Of a stretch of 64,000 nucleotides of DNA, positions 25,211 through 34,039 are shown piece by piece. Location: the NCBI GenBank assembly GCA_047974765.1, contig JBKECP010000015.1, positions 1 through 64,000 of the forward strand, in the 5' to 3' direction. This DNA is from JBKECP01 sp047974765. Its GTDB lineage: Bacteria > Pseudomonadota > Gammaproteobacteria > Pseudomonadales > Halieaceae. Numbering within the stretch: the stretch's first letter is position 1; each line of letters begins with the position of its first letter. Under the pieces are notes generated by a model, which made no database searches, was not told the origin of the DNA, and was given only the letters and a program-made list of their open reading frames with translations. A program made the position numbers and the translations under genes.

Positions 25211-26755
25211 TTACCAGGTCTGTGTGGCTTTGAACTTCTCAATCGCCGACTTGAAGGTGGACTCCACCTCATCGTCATACTTGCCTGACTCGACAATAGC
25301 ATCCATCAAAGCGCTGTGTTCGGCGTGCATATAAGCCAGCAGGGCATCTTCAAAGTCCAGCACTTTACTCACTTCGATATCATTGAGCAGACCTTCATTA
25401 GCCGCATACAGCATGACGCCCATTTCAGCGATACTTTTGGGTGAATACTGCTTCTGTTTCATCAGCTCAGTCACGCGTTCACCATGATCCAGCTGAGCCT
25501 TGGTAGCCTCATCAAGATCAGAGGCAAACTGGGAGAAGGCCGCCAGCTCACGGTATTGGGCCAGTGCGGTACGAATACCGCCAGACAGTTTTTTCATGAT
25601 CTTGGTCTGGGCAGCACCACCGACCCGCGATACAGAAATACCTGCGTTCATCGCCGGACGGATACCGGCATTGAACATATCTGCTTCCAGGAAGATCTGA
25701 CCATCGGTTATGGAAATCACGTTAGTCGGTACGAAGGCGGATACATCACCCGCCTGGGTTTCAATGACCGGCAGGGCAGTCAGAGAACCCGTCTGACCCT
25801 TGATCGTGCCACCGGTAAACTTCTCAACATAATCGGCGTTGACGCGAGCGGCGCGTTCCAGCAAACGGGAGTGGAGATAGAACACGTCACCAGGATAGGC
25901 TTCACGACCCGGCGGGCGACGCAGCAACAAAGAAATCTGGCGATAGGCCCAGGCCTGCTTGGTCAGGTCATCGTAAATTATCAGGGCATCTTCACCGCGG
26001 TCGCGATAATACTCACCCATGGTACAACCAGCAAAGGGTGCCAGAAACTGCATCGCAGCCGGATCAGAAGCGGTGGCGGCAACCACGATGGTATGTTCCA
26101 TCGCACCGTGTTCTTCCAGTTTGCGCACTACCGAGGCAACAGAAGAGGCTTTCTGGCCAACAGCAACGTAAATACACTTAATGCCGGTACCTTTCTGGTT
26201 GATGATGGCATCAACAGCAATAGCCGTTTTACCCACCTGGCGGTCACCGATAATCAACTCCCGCTGGCCGCGACCAATTGGCACCATCGCATCAATAGCT
26301 TTGAGGCCAATTTGTACCGGCTGGTCAACCGATTGACGGGCAATAACGCCCGGTGCCACTTTTTCCAGGGCGTCGGTCTGTTTGGCCTCAATCGGACCTT
26401 TGCCGTCGATCGGGTTGCCCAGTGCATCCACTACCCGGCCCTGCATCTCGGGACCAACCGGAACTTCCAGAATGCGACCGGTACACCGGCAGGACTGACC
26501 TTCAGCCAGACCTTTATAATCGCCCAGTATGACCGCACCCACAGAATCGCGCTCCAGATTGAGCGCCATCCCATAGATACCACCATCGAATTCAATCATC
26601 TCGCCGTACATCACGTCATTCAGACCGTGAATACGGATAATACCGTCAGTAACCGAGACCACCGTACCTTCGTTGCGGGCCTCGGAAGACACATCAAGCT
26701 GGTCAATGCGCTGCTTGATAATCTCGCTGATCTCTGAAGGGTTCAGCTGCTGCAT
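25211..26755 (-). CDS. atpA: F1Fo ATP synthase subunit alpha
   Basis: A 514-aa non-catalytic nucleotide-binding F1 subunit. Walker A GDRQVGKTAIA lies at about residues 169-179, and the alpha-type signature PAMNAGISVSRVGGAAQ sits near residue 365. The N-terminus (MQQLNPSEISEIIKQRI) is typical for gammaproteobacteria. It starts 16 bases after the atpH stop. Confidence 0.98.
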   Translation of the reverse strand: MQQLNPSEISEIIKQRIDQLDVSSEARNEGTVVSVTDGIIRIHGLNDVMYGEMIEFDGGIYGMALNLERDSVGAVILGDYKGLAEGQSCRCTGRILEVPVGPEMQGRVVDALGNPIDGKGPIEAKQTDALEKVAPGVIARQSVDQPVQIGLKAIDAMVPIGRGQRELIIGDRQVGKTAIAVDAIINQKGTGIKCIYVAVGQKASSVASVVRKLEEHGAMEHTIVVAATASDPAAMQFLAPFAGCTMGEYYRDRGEDALIIYDDLTKQAWAYRQISLLLRRPPGREAYPGDVFYLHSRLLERAARVNADYVEKFTGGTIKGQTGSLTALPVIETQAGDVSAFVPTNVISITDGQIFLEADMFNAGIRPAMNAGISVSRVGGAAQTKIMKKLSGGIRTALAQYRELAAFSQFASDLDEATKAQLDHGERVTELMKQKQYSPKSIAEMGVMLYAANEGLLNDIEVSKVLDFEDALLAYMHAEHSALMDAIVESGKYDDEVESTFKSAIEKFKATQTW

Positions 26756-26771
26756 GCTCTGTTCCTCAATC

Positions 26772-27308
26772 CTACAAATTCATTGCTTCGGCGAGCTTGT
26801 TCAGCCTGCCGCGCACGGAGCCGTCGATTACCAGATCGCCAGCTCTGATTAATACTCCACCCAGAAGGTGCTCGTCGGTAGCTGTGGTTACATTGATATC
26901 GCGCTCAAGTTTTTTACCCAGCGCAGCGGCCAGTTTGTCACAAGTGGCTGTGTCCAGCTCAAAGGCAGATATTACTTCCACGTCCACTGATTTTTCCTGA
27001 TTCGCCTTGAACAGGGCAAATTGGCTATAGATCTGTGGAAGTAAAGACAGCCGTTTATTACTGGCCAAAATGGCAACAAAGTTGCGCAGAGGCTGACCCA
27101 GCTCATCACCACAAATATCACTCAATGTTTTAGCCTGTTGCGCATCCGTCAACGCCGGATTGCCCAACACTGATTCCATAGTGCTATCGACGGTGACAGC
27201 AGCGGCGACAGCCAGCTGCTGTGCCCAGTCAGCCAGACAGCCATGTTCCTTTGCATATTCAAAGGCGGCTCTGGCGTAGGGACGTGCGAGTGTGCTCAGT
27301 TCAGCCAT
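26772..27308 (-). CDS. atpH: F1Fo ATP synthase subunit delta
   Basis: A 178-aa peripheral-stalk subunit joining b to the top of F1. The N-terminal six-helix domain begins ELSTLARPYARAAFEYAKEHG. The C-terminal part includes GGVLIRAGDLVIDGSVRGRLNKLAEAM, the OSCP signature. 12 bases separate it from atpF. Confidence 0.97.
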   Translation of the reverse strand: MAELSTLARPYARAAFEYAKEHGCLADWAQQLAVAAAVTVDSTMESVLGNPALTDAQQAKTLSDICGDELGQPLRNFVAILASNKRLSLLPQIYSQFALFKANQEKSVDVEVISAFELDTATCDKLAAALGKKLERDINVTTATDEHLLGGVLIRAGDLVIDGSVRGRLNKLAEAMNL

Positions 27309-27320
27309 CGGATCCTCGCC

Positions 27321-27791
27321 TTAGAGTTCTGATGCGAGCTGTTCAACCAACTCGTTGTGAGCATTGCGGTCAATGCTTTTGCCAAGCACCTTTTCAGCAC
27401 CAGCCAACGACAGTGCAGCCACTTGCGAGCGAAGCTGTTCGCGCGCGCGATTGCTTTCCTGTTCGATTTCTGCCTGTGCAGAGGTTTTTACACGCTCGGC
27501 TTCAATCTGTGCAGTCACCTTGGCTTCTTCCACAATCTGACCGGCGCGCTTGTTGGCAGAATCAACAATACCAGCAGCTTCAGTTTTGGCTTCTGCCAGG
27601 CGCTGAACTGCTTTTTCCTGGGCCAGTTCAAGGTCATGACTGGCACGATCAGCGGCAGCCAGGCCATCAGCAATTTTCTGTTCGCGCTCCTGCATAGCGG
27701 CCAACAATGGCGGCCAAACATACTTCATGCAGAAAACCACAAAGCAGACAAAGGCAATCATCTGCCCGATAAGCGTAAGATTAATATTCAC
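27321..27791 (-). CDS. atpF: F1Fo ATP synthase subunit b
   Basis: A 156-aa peripheral stalk with a single N-terminal TM (LTLIGQMIAFVCFVVFCMKYVWPPL) and a long Ala/Glu/Lys coiled coil. I chose the GTG at 27791 (VNINLTLIGQ), which has GAGGAG 8 bases upstream. The frame stays open 19 codons further up, but those residues (MAIPGTVPDSPQ..) are not part of b subunits. It follows atpE. Confidence 0.95.
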   Translation of the reverse strand: MNINLTLIGQMIAFVCFVVFCMKYVWPPLLAAMQEREQKIADGLAAADRASHDLELAQEKAVQRLAEAKTEAAGIVDSANKRAGQIVEEAKVTAQIEAERVKTSAQAEIEQESNRAREQLRSQVAALSLAGAEKVLGKSIDRNAHNELVEQLASEL

Positions 27792-27889
27792 GCCGTGCTC
27801 CTCAGTGATTACTTGGGGACTATCAGGGACAGTCCCGGGAATCGCCACTTACAAAATGTATATGGCAACTTGTACAGTAGCACCTGGCC

Positions 27890-28117
27890 TTAGCCAGCAA
27901 CCACGAAGATCAGGTACATCGCAATACCTACACCGATAATCGGAATAGCGTCCACCAGACCGGCACCGAGGAAGAAAGTTACCTGCAGCTTGGGTGCCAA
28001 TTCAGGCTGGCGGGCAGAACCCTCGATCAGCTTGCCACCAAGCAGACCCACACCAATGGCAGCACCGAGACCGCCCAGACCCATCATGATGGCGGCAGCT
28101 ACGTAGATTAGTTCCAT
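27890..28117 (-). CDS. atpE: F1Fo ATP synthase subunit c
   Basis: A 75-aa proteolipid hairpin of two TM helices joined by the polar loop ARQPEL. The ion-binding carboxylate is Asp56 in LVDAIPIIGVGIAMYLIF. The Gln/Glu-Ser signature of Na+-coupled rings is not present, so coupling to H+ is expected. The N-terminal Gly-rich helix GLGGLGAAIGVGLLGG is normal. It forms the membrane rotor ring. Confidence 0.98.
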   Translation of the reverse strand: MELIYVAAAIMMGLGGLGAAIGVGLLGGKLIEGSARQPELAPKLQVTFFLGAGLVDAIPIIGVGIAMYLIFVVAG

Positions 28118-28165
28118 GATTTTCTCCTAACAAAGCTCAAAGGTTGATAGTTGATAAAAGGTGAA

Positions 28166-29044
28166 TCAGTGATCCTCATGGGCCATGCTGAGATACACAA
28201 TCGTCAGCACCATGAAGATGAAAGCCTGCAAAGTGATTACCAGAATATGGAAAATCGCCCAGCCGATCTGCAACAAACCCGCCGGTGCCATCCAGGCAAA
28301 ACCAGCGCTGAATAGGGCAGCAATCAAAATAAAGATCATTTCACCGGCGTACATGTTGCCAAACAGACGCAAGCCAAGAGAGAAGGGCTTGGCCAGCAGG
28401 CCAACCACTTCCATAAACAGGTTGACAGGGATAAAAGCCCAATGGTTAAAGGGATTCATTGTCAGTTCTTTGACAAAACCAAAACCCTTTACCTTAATGG
28501 AGTAATACAGCATCAGGATAAATACACCCAACGCCATACCCATGGTGATATTGGGATCTGTTGAAGGCACTATCTTATGGTAACCAACACCAACAAGGCT
28601 CAGCCCCCAGGGCACCAGATCAACCGGGATCAGATCCATCAGATTCATCAGAAAAACCCAGACAAAAATTGTCAGGGCCAGTGGCGCAATCATCTTGTTG
28701 CGGCCGTGGAAAGTATCACGCACCGTACCGTCGACAAAGTCAACGATCATTTCAACAAAATTGAGCATACCTGAAGGTACGCCGGAACTGGCCTTGACGG
28801 CCATTCGCCTGAACAACCAGCAAAATAATACACCAAGGCCAACAGACCAGAGCATAGAATCAACGTGAATAGCACTAAAGCCCATGGCGGCAGCTTCTTC
28901 ACCACCATGCGCCATTACCCAGGCACCGCCATCAGTAACAACAGAACCATCGTAACGCTCATAACCTGCCGGCAATTTACCATAGGTGAGATTAGTGAGG
29001 TGGTGAACAATATATTCGGATATGGTTTGGTTTTCGCCTGCCAT
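28166..29044 (-). CDS. atpB: F1Fo ATP synthase subunit a
   Basis: A 292-aa polytopic stator protein with the proton half-channels. The essential arginine is in GLLAKPFSLGLRLFGNMYAGEMIF (LRLFGN motif), and the C-terminal helices LLQIGWAIFHILVITLQAFIFMVLTIVYLSMAHEDH are complete. The first ~90 residues carry an extended soluble and first-TM part typical of gammaproteobacteria. It lies 48 bases upstream of atpE. Confidence 0.97.
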   Translation of the reverse strand: MAGENQTISEYIVHHLTNLTYGKLPAGYERYDGSVVTDGGAWVMAHGGEEAAAMGFSAIHVDSMLWSVGLGVLFCWLFRRMAVKASSGVPSGMLNFVEMIVDFVDGTVRDTFHGRNKMIAPLALTIFVWVFLMNLMDLIPVDLVPWGLSLVGVGYHKIVPSTDPNITMGMALGVFILMLYYSIKVKGFGFVKELTMNPFNHWAFIPVNLFMEVVGLLAKPFSLGLRLFGNMYAGEMIFILIAALFSAGFAWMAPAGLLQIGWAIFHILVITLQAFIFMVLTIVYLSMAHEDH

Positions 29045-29068
29045 CTAATCCAACTCTTGTGTCTGTAC

Positions 29069-29470
29069 TTATGTAGCCACTTGTCGCCGCAACAACAACC
29101 AGCTACCCGCAATCTGTAGTACCAACATAATCAGGTAAGCACCAAACACCGCCGGCGCAAACACTGGTCTTAGCAGAATGAACAGGGCAGCAAATCCGGT
29201 TGCACTTAGCAGAAACTTCCCTACCTCACCTGCATACATGGAGCGGACCGCAAGACGGGTGTTGATCGCTCCCTTAAAACGGAATGCCCTTACAGCAAAC
29301 CAAGCCTGTGGAATAATAGCCACCAATCCGCCACACAATGCTGATAATCCCCAGCTTTGGTCCGACAGAGATAACAACAAACAGGCTGGCAACAGAATCA
29401 TCAACTGAAGCAAACTGATCAGGTAAGCCGGTGGTATCGCAATCGGGCGCCCCCGAACCATTTTCACCAT
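29069..29470 (-). CDS. atpI: AtpI, ATP synthase assembly/ion-uptake protein
   Basis: About 133 aa and four TM helices. The segment SALCGGLVAIIPQAWFAVRAFRFKGA and YAGEVGKFLLSATGFAALF are the AtpI signature. It is thought to assist c-ring assembly or Mg2+ uptake. The start is uncertain. ATG 29470 and ATG 29461 are in frame, and only a TTG (29488) precedes them, right after a TGA. The ATG with the best ribosome site (AAAGGA, 29519) is in another frame that reads 81 codons across atpI, so a frameshift in the 5' end or a short leader ORF is possible. Confidence 0.85.
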   Translation of the reverse strand: MVKMVRGRPIAIPPAYLISLLQLMILLPACLLLSLSDQSWGLSALCGGLVAIIPQAWFAVRAFRFKGAINTRLAVRSMYAGEVGKFLLSATGFAALFILLRPVFAPAVFGAYLIMLVLQIAGSWLLLRRQVAT

Positions 29471-29542
29471 GACTCGATACCCATACAATCACGCCTGACC
29501 TGCAAACCTGATCACCCATTGTTGTTCCTTTCAGGCGCGCGT

Positions 29543-29571
29543 ATTATAGGCGGACTGGTACAGGGGTTCAA
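29543..29571 (-). promoter_or_regulatory. sigma70-type promoter of the atp operon
   Basis: On the minus strand TTGAAC (29566-29571) and a perfect TATAAT (29543-29548) are separated by exactly 17 bases, about 70 bases ahead of atpI. It is well placed to drive atpI-B-E-F-H-A-G-D-C. Confidence 0.85.
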
Positions 29572-29731
29572 CCGGGCCGGGAACCTAAAAATCAGGACTT
29601 TTCCCTGTAAGTTCACCGCAGAATCTGTATTTTACGCGGTCTTTTAAAATCGAAATTGAAGAATCTACACACTATCTGGTGGTATAAAAAATCATAAGAC
29701 ACTATATAAAGGAAATATCTTTATAAAACAT

Positions 29732-30622
29732 CTATTTGATATGACTTAAAATTCCATCCAGCTCATCCAGACTGTTATAAGTCAATACCAGCTTGCCGGC
29801 ACCTTTGGCACCGTGCTGGATATTCACCTTTGCCCCCAGGCGCTGAGACAAATCATTTTGTAACTGACGAATGTTGGGGTCATGACTGGCGGGTTGTTCC
29901 GTTCTGATTGACCCGGGAGTTTGCAGTTTGCGCACCAGTGCTTCAGTCTGGCGCACAGATAAACTTTTGCCAACAACTGTTCTGGCAGCCTGTGATTGTT
30001 CATCGCCTTCCAGTCCCAACAGAGCCCGGGCATGACCCATCTCCAGATCACCTCGCTCAAGCAGCACCCGCACATCATCCTGCAAGCTCATCAGACGCAG
30101 CAAATTAGTTACTGTTGAGCGGGATTTACCCACTGCCGTAGCCACTTCAGCCTGAGTCAGTTCAAATTCTTTTTGCAGGCGTTGCAGGGCGATAGCCTCT
30201 TCCATCGGATTGAGGTCTTCACGCTGAATATTTTCAATCAAGGCCATAGCAATGGCAGCTTCGTCAGGTACCTCGCGGATAACAGCCGGTATTTCATCCA
30301 AACCAGCCAGCTGGGTAGCACGCCAACGACGCTCACCGGCAATAATTTCATATTTGCGGTCAGAGATGGGTCGCACGACAATAGGTTGCATAACACCCTG
30401 GGCTTTAATGCTGTCAGCCAACTCTTGCAGGGATGACGGGTCCATATCCCGGCGCGGCTGATACTTACCACGCTGTATGAGGTCAATCGGTAAACGCCGC
30501 AGCGAGTGATCACCCGTGCTGCTATTGTTTTTTTCAGCAGAATCGATTGCTTCACGCGCGCTACTGGAAGCACCCAGTAAAGCATCCAGACCACGTCCCA
30601 GGCCGCGTTTTTTCGCTGACAT
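29732..30622 (-). CDS. parB: Chromosome partitioning protein ParB
   Basis: A 296-aa CTPase/DNA-binding clamp that loads at parS and spreads to organise the origin. The N-terminal KKRGLGRGLDALLG contacts ParA. The ParB/Srx domain has QPRRDMDPSSLQELADSIKAQGVMQPIVVRP and the CTP-binding box GERRWRA. The HTH is LTQAEVATAVGKSRSTVTNLLRL followed by MGHARALLGLEGD. The C-terminus is a dimerisation domain. Its start overlaps the parA stop by one base (TAATG). Likely targets are the two parS sites in recF. Confidence 0.97.
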   Translation of the reverse strand: MSAKKRGLGRGLDALLGASSSAREAIDSAEKNNSSTGDHSLRRLPIDLIQRGKYQPRRDMDPSSLQELADSIKAQGVMQPIVVRPISDRKYEIIAGERRWRATQLAGLDEIPAVIREVPDEAAIAMALIENIQREDLNPMEEAIALQRLQKEFELTQAEVATAVGKSRSTVTNLLRLMSLQDDVRVLLERGDLEMGHARALLGLEGDEQSQAARTVVGKSLSVRQTEALVRKLQTPGSIRTEQPASHDPNIRQLQNDLSQRLGAKVNIQHGAKGAGKLVLTYNSLDELDGILSHIK

Positions 30623-31443
30623 TATGCTTCTCCGTAAAGATCAGTAGCCAGAGCTTTCAGCCAGGGCTTGCCATCCTTGTTTTCACTGCGCCGGATAATT
30701 TCTCCAGCCAGAGCCATATATGCCTTGGCACCCCGGGAGTGACGATCGTAGTACATTACCGGCACACCATGACTGGGTGCCTCTGCCAACCGTATATTGC
30801 GGGGAATAACCGTGCGATAAACTTTTTTGTCAAAATGTTCGTGCAGCTGAGAGGACACTTCGTTGGTCAGGCTGTTGCGAGGGTCATACATTGTTCGTAG
30901 GATGCCTTCAATTTCCAGATCAGGATTGACTGCCTGACTAACCTGTTCAATGGTTCCCAGCAGGGCCGACAGACCCTCCAAAGCGAAGTATTCACACTGC
31001 ATTGCAATCAACACACCATCAGCAGCTACCAAGGCATTGAGGGTGAGCATATTCAAAGAGGGTGGACAGTCAATCAGAATATAATCATAGAGACTGTCAA
31101 CCTGTTTCAATGCCAGACGCAGGCGACGCTCGCGGTTGTCAATTGCCAGCAATTCCACTTCAGCCGCTGTCAAATCACCGTTAGCGGGTAATACAGAAAA
31201 AGCCTTTTCAGCAGCCTGTACGGTAACAGAAGTTACACTGGCCTCATGCACCAGTACATCGTATATACTGCTTTCGACGGCATGTTTATCAACGCCGGAG
31301 CCCATAGTGGCATTGCCCTGCGGATCCAGATCAACCAGCAAAACCCGTTTTTTGGTAATAGCCAGTGACGCGGCAAGGTTAACACTGGTCGTGGTTTTAC
31401 CAACACCTCCCTTCTGATTGGCTATCGCAATAATTCTGGCCAC
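30622..31443 (-). CDS. parA: Chromosome partitioning ATPase ParA (Soj)
   Basis: A 273-aa Walker ATPase that forms a nucleoid gradient and moves ParB-parS complexes. The deviant Walker A is QKGGVGKTTTSVNL near residue 10. The A' motif is DLDPQGNAT, and Walker B is YILIDCPPSLNML. It starts with GTG at 31443 and lies 17 bases after rsmG, in the conserved mnmG-rsmG-parA-parB run. Full length for chromosomal ParA. Confidence 0.97.
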   Translation of the reverse strand: MARIIAIANQKGGVGKTTTSVNLAASLAITKKRVLLVDLDPQGNATMGSGVDKHAVESSIYDVLVHEASVTSVTVQAAEKAFSVLPANGDLTAAEVELLAIDNRERRLRLALKQVDSLYDYILIDCPPSLNMLTLNALVAADGVLIAMQCEYFALEGLSALLGTIEQVSQAVNPDLEIEGILRTMYDPRNSLTNEVSSQLHEHFDKKVYRTVIPRNIRLAEAPSHGVPVMYYDRHSRGAKAYMALAGEIIRRSENKDGKPWLKALATDLYGEA

Positions 31444-31460
31444 TTAGCTTAATCCTCTTG

Positions 31461-32141
31461 TTAGCCTTGCGTTTTTGCACGCTTGTTTTCACACAAGGCC
31501 ATCGTCACCAGATGACGTTGCTCCTGTAAACCCGGCACTGACAGTGGTGTAACCGAAAGAACACGACAGCACTGATTGATACCCCTCAGCTCCTGTTCTG
31601 GATAAATCCCTTTCAGGGCCAGAAAACAGCCATCGTCTGCCAACAGGTGAGCACAGGCATCAACCATATCACTCAAAGAGGCAAAAGCACGCGACAGTAC
31701 CGTATCAAATGCCTTTAAAGGCTGATAATTTTCTACCCGGGTATGATGCACAGTCATATTAGCCAAGCCCAGAACAGTTTTCACCTGGAACAAAAACCGG
31801 GTTTTTTTGCCATTGCTGTCAAGTAGATGAAATGCCCGTTCAGGAAAGGCAATAGCCAGTGGCACACCGGGCAAACCCGCACCGGTACCCACATCAATTA
31901 ATTGTTGCCCCTTTAGTAAAGGCGCCACTACCAGGCTGTCCAGCAGGTGCTTATGGATCATCTCACGTGGATCGCGTATCGCACTCAGGTTGTAAGTACG
32001 ATTCCACTTCTGTAACAAAACCAGATATGCAAGCAGCTGATCCAGTTGTTCATCGCCAAGTACCAAAGGAATTTGTTGACAACCCTCAATCAGCCATCGC
32101 CGCCATTGTGTCTGATCAAGGAGACTCATCTGCTCACTCAT
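31461..32141 (-). CDS. rsmG: 16S rRNA (guanine-527-N7) methyltransferase RsmG
   Basis: A 226-aa SAM-dependent methyltransferase (GidB) that modifies G527 of 16S rRNA; loss gives low-level streptomycin resistance in other bacteria. The SAM-binding motif LIDVGTGAGLPGVPLAIAFP and the substrate region WNRTYNLSAIRDPREMIHKHLLDSL are conserved. It overlaps the mnmG stop by 4 bases (ATGA), so translation is coupled. Confidence 0.97.
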   Translation of the reverse strand: MSEQMSLLDQTQWRRWLIEGCQQIPLVLGDEQLDQLLAYLVLLQKWNRTYNLSAIRDPREMIHKHLLDSLVVAPLLKGQQLIDVGTGAGLPGVPLAIAFPERAFHLLDSNGKKTRFLFQVKTVLGLANMTVHHTRVENYQPLKAFDTVLSRAFASLSDMVDACAHLLADDGCFLALKGIYPEQELRGINQCCRVLSVTPLSVPGLQEQRHLVTMALCENKRAKTQG

Positions 32142-34039
32142 GCTGAACGTTTATCATTACCTGTCGTTGCCAGCAGGCCACGCTTTTTCAGATAAATTAG
32201 TAACAGCGATACCGCCGCCGGTGTTACTCCGGGAATCCGACTGGCACGAGCCAGCGTTTCGGGCTGGACCTGTTCGAGTTTTTGCCGTACTTCATGGGAT
32301 AAGCCATCAACGTCTGCATAGTTCATATCTGCAGGTAAACGCCGGTGTTCAAAGCGGCGCAGACGATCAATCTCTTCCTGCTGCCGATCAATATAACCGG
32401 CATATTTAGCCTGAATCTGTATCTGCTGTGCAGCCTGTTCATCATCCGTTGGCTGCCCCTTGAGCGAAGCCACATCAGCGTAGCTCAATTCCGGCCGTCT
32501 GAGCAGATCAGCCAGTGAATACTCCCGGGACAAGGGCTTGCCCAGGCGCATTTCGAGGCGTCTGGCTTCATCGGTATCAGGGTGAACAAAAGTACTCGCT
32601 AAACGGGTATTCTCCCGTTGCATTGCCTCGCGCTTGCGCTCGAATCGTATCCAGCGTTCATCATCTACCAAGCCCAGAGCACGACCCTGTTCTGTCAGAC
32701 GCAAATCGGCATTATCTTCACGCAGTAACAGCCGGTATTCGGCCCGCGAGGTGAACATGCGATAGGGCTCAGTAGTACCCAGCGTAATTAAATCATCCAC
32801 CAGAACACCAATATAAGACTCATCCCGGCGCGGACACCAGGCCTGTTCACCTCTGACTGCCAGAGCGGCATTAAGCCCGGCCAGCAGCCCCTGGGCACCG
32901 GCTTCTTCATAGCCTGTGGTGCCATTGATCTGACCGGCAAAATACAGGCCGGGCACCGCCTTGGTTTCCAGTGAAGCGCGCAAATCACGAGGATCGAAAA
33001 AATCGTATTCGATAGCATAGCCAGGGCGGGTAATGTGAGCCTGTTCAAAACCAGCTATCGAGCGCACCAGTTGATACTGAATATCAAAAGGCAGGCTGGT
33101 AGAGATACCGTTTGGGTAAAGTTCCGTTGAACTCAAACCTTCCGGCTCAATAAAAACCTGGTGGGAGTTTTTATCTGCAAAGCGGTGAATCTTGTCTTCT
33201 ACACTGGGGCAGTAACGCGGGCCAACACCCTCAATTACGCCGGAAAACATCGGCGAGCGATCGAGACCGGAACGAATAATCTCATGAGTATGCTCATTCG
33301 TGTGAGTGATCCAGCAACAACGCTGCTCAGGATGCTCAGCAGCAGAGCCAAGAAAGGACATCACTGGTACAGGCGTATCCCCCCACTGCTCCTGTAAGTT
33401 GGAAAAATTGACTGAGCGGGCATCAATACGCGGAGGTGTACCTGTTTTCAGACGCCCAACACGAAGGGGCAACTCCCGTAATCGTTCAGCCAAAGCGATA
33501 GATGGCGGATCACCCGCACGACCACCGGCGCTGTTTGCAAGTCCGATATGCAATTTTCCACCGAGGAAAGTACCCGTTGTCAACACCACCTGCTGTGCCC
33601 GAAAGTGCAAGCCCATCTGAGTAATGACACCACACGCCCGGCCCTGCTCAATCACCAGGTCATCAACTGCCTGTTGAAAAACACAAATGTTCGGCTGTTT
33701 TTGCAATATTTCGCGGATAGCATTGCGATAGAGTACACGATCGGCCTGTGCGCGGGTGGCCCGTACTGCAGGTCCCTTGCGGGCATTGAGTATGCGAAAC
33801 TGGATACCGGCCTGGTCAGTTGCTCTGGCCATGGCCCCACCAAGCGCATCGATTTCTTTAACCAGATGGCTTTTACCAATACCCCCAATAGCTGGATTAC
33901 AGGACATTTGCCCGAGTGTATCGATACTGTGAGTCAACAACAAAGTCGAACAGCCCATACGGGCTGCCGCCAAGGCAGCCTCAGTACCTGCGTGACCACC
34001 GCCGATTACGATCACATCAAAGTGTTGGGGGTGTTCCAC
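32138..34039 (-). CDS. mnmG: tRNA uridine-5-carboxymethylaminomethyl modification enzyme MnmG
   Basis: A 633-aa FAD protein (GidA) that works with MnmE to make cmnm5U34 in tRNA. The FAD-binding GGGHAGTEAALAAARMG is near residue 13. The signatures VVLTTGTFLGGKLHIG and GQINGTTGYEEAGAQGLLAGLNAAL are present. The C-terminal helical domain that binds MnmE is complete. GTG start at 34039 with AGGA upstream. A good promoter lies 57-85 bases ahead. In most relatives mnmE is adjacent, but here a foreign-looking transporter gene separates them. Confidence 0.97.
   Translation of the reverse strand: MEHPQHFDVIVIGGGHAGTEAALAAARMGCSTLLLTHSIDTLGQMSCNPAIGGIGKSHLVKEIDALGGAMARATDQAGIQFRILNARKGPAVRATRAQADRVLYRNAIREILQKQPNICVFQQAVDDLVIEQGRACGVITQMGLHFRAQQVVLTTGTFLGGKLHIGLANSAGGRAGDPPSIALAERLRELPLRVGRLKTGTPPRIDARSVNFSNLQEQWGDTPVPVMSFLGSAAEHPEQRCCWITHTNEHTHEIIRSGLDRSPMFSGVIEGVGPRYCPSVEDKIHRFADKNSHQVFIEPEGLSSTELYPNGISTSLPFDIQYQLVRSIAGFEQAHITRPGYAIEYDFFDPRDLRASLETKAVPGLYFAGQINGTTGYEEAGAQGLLAGLNAALAVRGEQAWCPRRDESYIGVLVDDLITLGTTEPYRMFTSRAEYRLLLREDNADLRLTEQGRALGLVDDERWIRFERKREAMQRENTRLASTFVHPDTDEARRLEMRLGKPLSREYSLADLLRRPELSYADVASLKGQPTDDEQAAQQIQIQAKYAGYIDRQQEEIDRLRRFEHRRLPADMNYADVDGLSHEVRQKLEQVQPETLARASRIPGVTPAAVSLLLIYLKKRGLLATTGNDKRSA

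Noticed and set aside
29274..29519. 81-aa ORF from ATG 29519
   Set aside because: Despite its good ribosome site it overlaps atpI out of frame and its residues look non-protein-like. Kept only as a note on the atpI start.
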